Assembly: GCA_029979405.1 (NCBI GenBank)
Contig: JAPOHM010000052.1
Span: 1-8,563 of the forward strand
From: Methanobacteriota archaeon
Lineage (GTDB): Archaea > Thermoplasmatota > Poseidoniia > Poseidoniales > Poseidoniaceae
Direction of reading: 5' to 3'
Length of the DNA stretch: 8,563 nucleotides
Part shown: positions 6,037-8,563 of the stretch, piece after piece
Layout: each line of letters begins with the position of its first letter
Position numbering within the stretch: the first letter of the stretch is position 1
Notes under the pieces: model-generated
What the model was told of the DNA's origin: nothing
Database searches by the model: none
What the model saw: the letters and a program-made list of their open reading frames with translations, nothing else
Position numbers and translations under genes: made by a program

Positions 6037-6486
6037 ATGACGACCATTATACGAAGGTTTGTAGAGACTGATACCGGACATCGAGTTCCTAACCATAAAT
6101 CGAAATGTAAGCACATACATGGACACAGATATAGATTTGAAGCCGAAATTGAAGGTGATGTTGTAACGGTTTCTGGTGTATCTGATGAAGGAATGTTGAT
6201 GGATTTTTCTGATGTTTCAAAAATACTTATGGAAGAAATTCACGATGTCATTGACCACGCATTCGTTGTATACGAGCGTGATGATTTGTTAGTAGATTTA
6301 TTCGCAACTCTACCAGATGACCATCGAATCGTTAAGGTTCAATTCATACCAACGGCTGAAAATTTAGCAAAGTGGGCGTATGACAGGGTCAATCCAAAAA
6401 TTAAATCTGTATATGGTAATAATTTACGTTTAGTAGCAATGCACGTTAGAGAGACTCCCAAATCATGGGCTACTTGGAGGGGTTAA
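6037..6486 (+). CDS. queD: 6-carboxytetrahydropterin synthase, QueD
   Basis: Converts 7,8-dihydroneopterin triphosphate (the FolE product) to 6-carboxy-5,6,7,8-tetrahydropterin, the QueE substrate. It has 149 residues and the PTPS/QueD fold. The zinc ligands are His15 (in TDTGHRVPNH), His28 and His30 (in CKHIHGHRY), and Cys24 is the catalytic Cys. GMLMDFSDV and the later DVIDHAF and TAENLAKW segments are also family signatures. The form of the first motif, GHRVPNH..KC, resembles the bacterial and phage branch more than the shorter archaeal proteins; that is an impression, not a tree. The start follows the AGAGGTGAT site two bases after the queC-msrB stop. It is the last gene of the operon and overlaps trmJ on the other strand by 17 bp at the 3' ends. 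With FolE, QueE and QueC it completes the GTP-to-preQ0 route. Confidence 0.94.
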   Translation: MTTIIRRFVETDTGHRVPNHKSKCKHIHGHRYRFEAEIEGDVVTVSGVSDEGMLMDFSDVSKILMEEIHDVIDHAFVVYERDDLLVDLFATLPDDHRIVKVQFIPTAENLAKWAYDRVNPKIKSVYGNNLRLVAMHVRETPKSWATWRG

Positions 6487-7282
6487 TCCTCTTACGACGA
6501 TCCCGTTTCCAATTCTCATTCTGATTTGAATATTCCAACGCCGTTGTTGCTTGTATTAATGCACCAATTATCCTCTCGGCTTCTAAATCGGTTGGAAGTC
6601 CCCTAAGGATAACTCGTTCTATCACGTCATTAACCAAATCTTGTTTATCTGTATCCATTGCATCTGTCATTTCTTTGACAGATTGTTTCAATATTGTTCT
6701 TAGATTAGGGTTAAGTGACCTTTCAGACACCACGCCAACAATATCTTTACTATTTTTAACACGATCTCGATGTAGTTCATATACACAATGACCAACAGCT
6801 TGAGATAGATTTGCAATTGGATATCCCTCCCAAGTCGGTAATGTTAGTAGCAGGTCACACTTGTCCAAGTCTACTGTCGAGAGGCCTTTGCCCTCTTCAC
6901 CAAATAACAAGGAAACCTTGCCGGAATATTGACGTAACATATTCGAAAATTCCCATGGCAAAATAAAGTGGCGCTTTAGGATTTTAGAGCCGACCTCTCT
7001 TTTACCACTAGTTCCAATAACTAATGATGAATTTGCGATACATGAATCTAAATCTGAATAAATCTGTGCACTATCAAGGATTTTGCCAGAATGCTTAGCT
7101 CGATTACGAGCCTCTTCATCATCAACTGAACAGTTTGGTCCAACGAGTGAAAGTTTGTCGAATCCATGATTCAACATCGTTCTACAGACTGCACCTAAGT
7201 TACCAGGGTGGTTTACACCGACCAGAACTATTTCCAAATCATATGGTGAATCTGGCAATGGGATGTCTTGGCGATCACCCAT
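6470..7282 (-). CDS. trmJ: TrmJ-like SPOUT RNA 2'-O-methyltransferase
   Basis: A 270-residue SpoU/TrmJ-family enzyme. Motif 1 is NHPGNLGAVCRTMLNHGF (24-41), with the Asn and Arg (Asn28, Arg34) that mark SpoU proteins. Motif 2 is SLLFGEEGKGLS (124-135), and motif 3 is LPTWEGYPIANLSQAV (148-163), the knot that binds S-adenosylmethionine. The C-terminal 100 residues are charged and helical. TrmJ in bacteria and in Sulfolobus 2'-O-methylates residue 32 of tRNA, so the same target is the best guess; other RNA targets are possible. I chose the ATG at 7282 over an ATG 21 nt upstream because GGAGG (7290-7294) lies 7 nt before it and it overlaps the preceding stop codon by one base (TAATG). It is the last gene of the ribosomal-protein run, which fits a role in translation. 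Confidence 0.9.
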   Translation of the reverse strand: MGDRQDIPLPDSPYDLEIVLVGVNHPGNLGAVCRTMLNHGFDKLSLVGPNCSVDDEEARNRAKHSGKILDSAQIYSDLDSCIANSSLVIGTSGKREVGSKILKRHFILPWEFSNMLRQYSGKVSLLFGEEGKGLSTVDLDKCDLLLTLPTWEGYPIANLSQAVGHCVYELHRDRVKNSKDIVGVVSERSLNPNLRTILKQSVKEMTDAMDTDKQDLVNDVIERVILRGLPTDLEAERIIGALIQATTALEYSNQNENWKRDRRKRINPSK

Positions 7283-7485
7283 TACATGACCTCCGTAATC
7301 CATCTTGGGTCACAGGGAGCATAAAGGAATAAAACAGCTTCTTCGTCGTTTTCTCTATCTGGCATGATCAACGAATGCTTGGTGAAATTATGATTCGAAC
7401 GAAGGTGCTCTATGAGATTCTGCAATTCTGCTTTTTCTCCATGGACACTGACAGGGTTTCGGTCCCAGGCGACACGAATCGCCAT
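7282..7485 (-). CDS. Conserved-looking small protein of unknown function
   Basis: A 67-residue protein I do not recognise. It begins MAIRVAWDRNPVSVHGEKAE, is mixed alpha/beta in appearance (a strand, an amphipathic helix around AELQNLIEHLRS, then hydrophobic LFLYAP), and ends with CDPRWITEVM. It has no signal peptide, membrane segment or zinc motif; the single Cys is near the end. It is a real gene by context: TGAGGT (7492-7497) gives a ribosome-binding site six bases before the ATG and overlaps the S17e stop, and its own stop shares a base with trmJ. Lying between a ribosomal protein and an RNA methyltransferase, it may act in ribosome or tRNA function, or as a partner of TrmJ. That is inference from position alone. 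Confidence 0.8.
   Translation of the reverse strand: MAIRVAWDRNPVSVHGEKAELQNLIEHLRSNHNFTKHSLIMPDRENDEEAVLFLYAPCDPRWITEVM
7289..7294 (-). promoter_or_regulatory. Ribosome-binding site fixing the trmJ start
   Basis: GGAGGT on the minus strand lies inside the end of the 67-residue gene, six bases before the trmJ ATG at 7282. An in-frame ATG at 7303 lies upstream of this site and so is unlikely to be used. Confidence 0.75.
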
Positions 7486-7494
7486 TGTGAAACC

Positions 7495-7686
7495 TCAGTC
7501 TGTTCGGCGCTGGCGGTACCTTGTGACGTATCCAGCAATCCAGTTTCTTAATTTCTTGGATTCAACATCTGTTAATTGTTCAACCACTTTCTTGTTATGG
7601 TCGAAATCGTTTGTGAATTTCTCTCCGTGCTCTTCGCACAATCTAATAGCTCTCAATTTGATGAATGTTGGTCTGATGTTACCCAT
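7495..7686 (-). CDS. rps17e: 30S ribosomal protein S17e
   Basis: Small-subunit ribosomal protein of the archaeal/eukaryotic type, 63 residues, the usual archaeal length (eukaryotic forms are longer). Recognised by MGNIRPTFIKLRAIRLCEEHG at the start, then FTNDFDHNKKVV, the helix DVESKKLRNWIAGYVTRY and a basic end. The ATG at 7686 is chosen because GGAGG (7694-7698) lies 7 nt upstream; the in-frame GTG two codons earlier is too close. The ribosome-binding site lies inside the end of the L31e gene, and only 2 nt separate the two genes. Absent from bacteria, so it also dates the host as an archaeon. Confidence 0.95.
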   Translation of the reverse strand: MGNIRPTFIKLRAIRLCEEHGEKFTNDFDHNKKVVEQLTDVESKKLRNWIAGYVTRYRQRRTD

Positions 7687-7688
7687 TT

Positions 7689-7964
7689 TCACTCCTCCAT
7701 TAGTTTGACTTCAATAGGAATATCTGGTTCATCGTGTCTTGTAACTTGCAATCTGATTTTTCTTGGTGGGTTTTCGATACCTCTTGCCCAAATTGCTTCG
7801 TTTACTGCTGGATCTATCCAGACTTCTTCATCTTCTTGAACCTTCAAGTGTCTTACTACTTCGTTCTTGATTATCTGAATGGCACGGGGTGCCCTCTTGT
7901 ATCTGGTAATGTTCCACGCATTTCTTAGGGGTACAACCAATTCACTTACTGCCGCTCTTGCCAT
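7689..7964 (-). CDS. rpl31e: 50S ribosomal protein L31e
   Basis: Large-subunit ribosomal protein near the exit tunnel in archaeal and eukaryotic ribosomes, 91 residues. Family features are ELVVPLRNAW near the start, KRAPRAIQIIKNEVVRHLKV in the middle, then VWIDPAVNEAIWARGIENPP and RKIRLQVTRH. I use the ATG at 7964, four bases after GAGGTGAT (7969-7976), rather than the GTG at 7973, which falls inside the ribosome-binding site. It lies 5 nt after L39e, the standard archaeal pairing. Confidence 0.96.
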   Translation of the reverse strand: MARAAVSELVVPLRNAWNITRYKRAPRAIQIIKNEVVRHLKVQEDEEVWIDPAVNEAIWARGIENPPRKIRLQVTRHDEPDIPIEVKLMEE

Positions 7965-7969
7965 AGAAA

Positions 7970-8125
7970 TCACCTCTGGAGTTTACTCCTTCTCCAATTG
8001 TGTCTTTTTGGGTGTGTAACTGTATTCCTTGCAGTCTTCAGCATTACCCAAACTGGAACTCTGCGATTTTGTTTTCCCGCTTTGAGTAGTCTAATCTTCT
8101 TTGCTGCTGGTTTATTTCTTGCCAT
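7970..8125 (-). CDS. rpl39e: 50S ribosomal protein L39e
   Basis: A very small, very basic ribosomal protein (51 residues) of the polypeptide exit tunnel in archaea and eukaryotes. It starts [18 protein letters not shown], then [12 protein letters not shown], and ends with the hallmark [12 protein letters not shown]. It is easily missed because of its length. The ATG is three bases after GAGGCGAT, which overlaps the stop codon of the preceding PDCD5-like gene; the gap between them is 9 nt. L31e follows after 5 nt. Confidence 0.95.
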   Translation of the reverse strand: MARNKPAAKKIRLLKAGKQNRRVPVWVMLKTARNTVTHPKRHNWRRSKLQR

Positions 8126-8134
8126 ATTATCGCC

Positions 8135-8488
8135 TCAAATTCTTCGAATTGAAAATTCTCTTCTATCTTCTGAGAGACCTTGTAAAATTGATTTTAATTG
8201 TATATCATTTACTGGAAGTTTAATCTTATTTTGCGTGCTGAGATTTCTCAAATGCACCTTTACCTGATTTGTTAGTTCAGGATTTACCAAATTTAGACGA
8301 GCAAGTCTCGCCCTTGCATCTGGTGTGAGTATAGATTTCATTGCGTTATCAATTTCAATTTGTTCTGCTTCAGCAATCTGCTGTTTTATTTCAGCATCCG
8401 CCTGCGCAACGGCTTGTTCCTGAAGTTGATCTTGAATCTCAGACATTCGTTTAGCCCTTATTGCGGCTAATTCATCGTCTGCATTCAT
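8135..8488 (-). CDS. PDCD5-family DNA-binding-like protein
   Basis: Archaeal homologue of human PDCD5 (TFAR19), about 117 residues. These are small helical proteins; roles in DNA binding or chaperone work have been suggested, and no firm archaeal function is established. The pattern is clear: an acidic start NADDELAAIRAKRMSEIQ, a Gln/Ala-rich helix (about residues 18-45), then LTPDARARLARLNLVNPEL, which is the core family motif, and SEDRREFSIRR at the end. Its place between S19e and L39e is the standard archaeal order. The start is uncertain: the ATG at 8488 is 17 nt from the nearest GAGG, while the GTG at 8494 has better spacing (11 nt) and would add two residues. Confidence 0.9.
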   Translation of the reverse strand: MNADDELAAIRAKRMSEIQDQLQEQAVAQADAEIKQQIAEAEQIEIDNAMKSILTPDARARLARLNLVNPELTNQVKVHLRNLSTQNKIKLPVNDIQLKSILQGLSEDRREFSIRRI

Positions 8489-8516
8489 TGCCACAATAGT
8501 CACTTCCTCACTTCCA

Positions 8517-8563
8517 TCAATATTTGGACAAACCTGGATACATTTCGTCTGCAACTTCCCTCA
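8517..8563 (-). CDS. Probable C-terminus of 30S ribosomal protein S19e (partial)
   Basis: An open frame enters from the right edge and ends at TGA (8517-8519), reading REVADEMYPGLSKY. Only 14 residues are visible, too few to identify by sequence. The call to S19e rests on gene order: S19e precedes the PDCD5-like gene and L39e in many archaea, and S19e ends with a helix of about this kind. The gap to the next gene is 28 nt. Confidence 0.5.
   Translation of the reverse strand, partial: REVADEMYPGLSKY

Noticed and set aside
7412..8267. Several plus-strand open frames of 64-98 codons
   Set aside because: They are antisense to S17e, L31e, L39e and the PDCD5-like gene, all of which are recognised with good ribosome-binding sites; their Cys/Phe/Ser-rich products are typical of reverse reading.

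Overview
The window is AT-rich DNA from an archaeon. The clearest evidence is the right-hand third, a minus-strand run of genes found only in archaea and eukaryotes: ribosomal proteins S17e, L31e and L39e, the PDCD5-family protein, and probably the tail of S19e. Shine-Dalgarno sites of the GGAGG/GAGGTGAT type sit before most genes, and the methylmalonyl-CoA mutase ends without a B12-binding domain, as in archaea with split subunits. A euryarchaeon of the Thermoplasmatota / marine group II-III kind is my best guess. That is inference from gene content and base composition, not a phylogenetic result.

Left part (1-3530, plus strand): the 3' part of a methylmalonyl-CoA mutase catalytic subunit, then methylmalonyl-CoA epimerase, which together interconvert methylmalonyl-CoA and succinyl-CoA. 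They are followed closely by an ABC ATPase and an ABC-2 permease of the NatA/NatB type whose genes overlap by 8 nt. A 67-bp intergenic region (3531-3597) follows, with a TATA-like box and two inverted repeats.

Middle part (3598-6486, plus strand): a tight, probably single operon that encodes the whole route from GTP to 7-cyano-7-deazaguanine (preQ0): a small ribbon-helix-helix (RHH) protein, FolE (GTP cyclohydrolase I), QueE, QueC and QueD. Successive genes overlap by 1-4 nt or lie within a few nt of each other. In an archaeon preQ0 would normally feed archaeosine (G+) at tRNA position 15. No transglycosylase, ArcS, QueF-like or DNA-modification gene is in the window to confirm the end use. 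The outstanding feature is the queC gene: it is fused in frame to a complete methionine sulfoxide reductase B (MsrB) domain, and its QueC domain has lost all four zinc-ligand cysteines while keeping the rest of the active site.

Right part (6470-8563, minus strand, read right to left): S19e tail, PDCD5-like protein, L39e, L31e, S17e, an unrecognised 67-residue protein, and a TrmJ-like SPOUT RNA methyltransferase. All gaps are short, so this looks like a translation-related operon. Its last gene, trmJ, converges on queD, and the two coding regions overlap tail to tail by 17 bp.

No rRNA, tRNA, CRISPR array, insertion sequence or attachment site was seen. No stretch above 300 bp lacks a gene.
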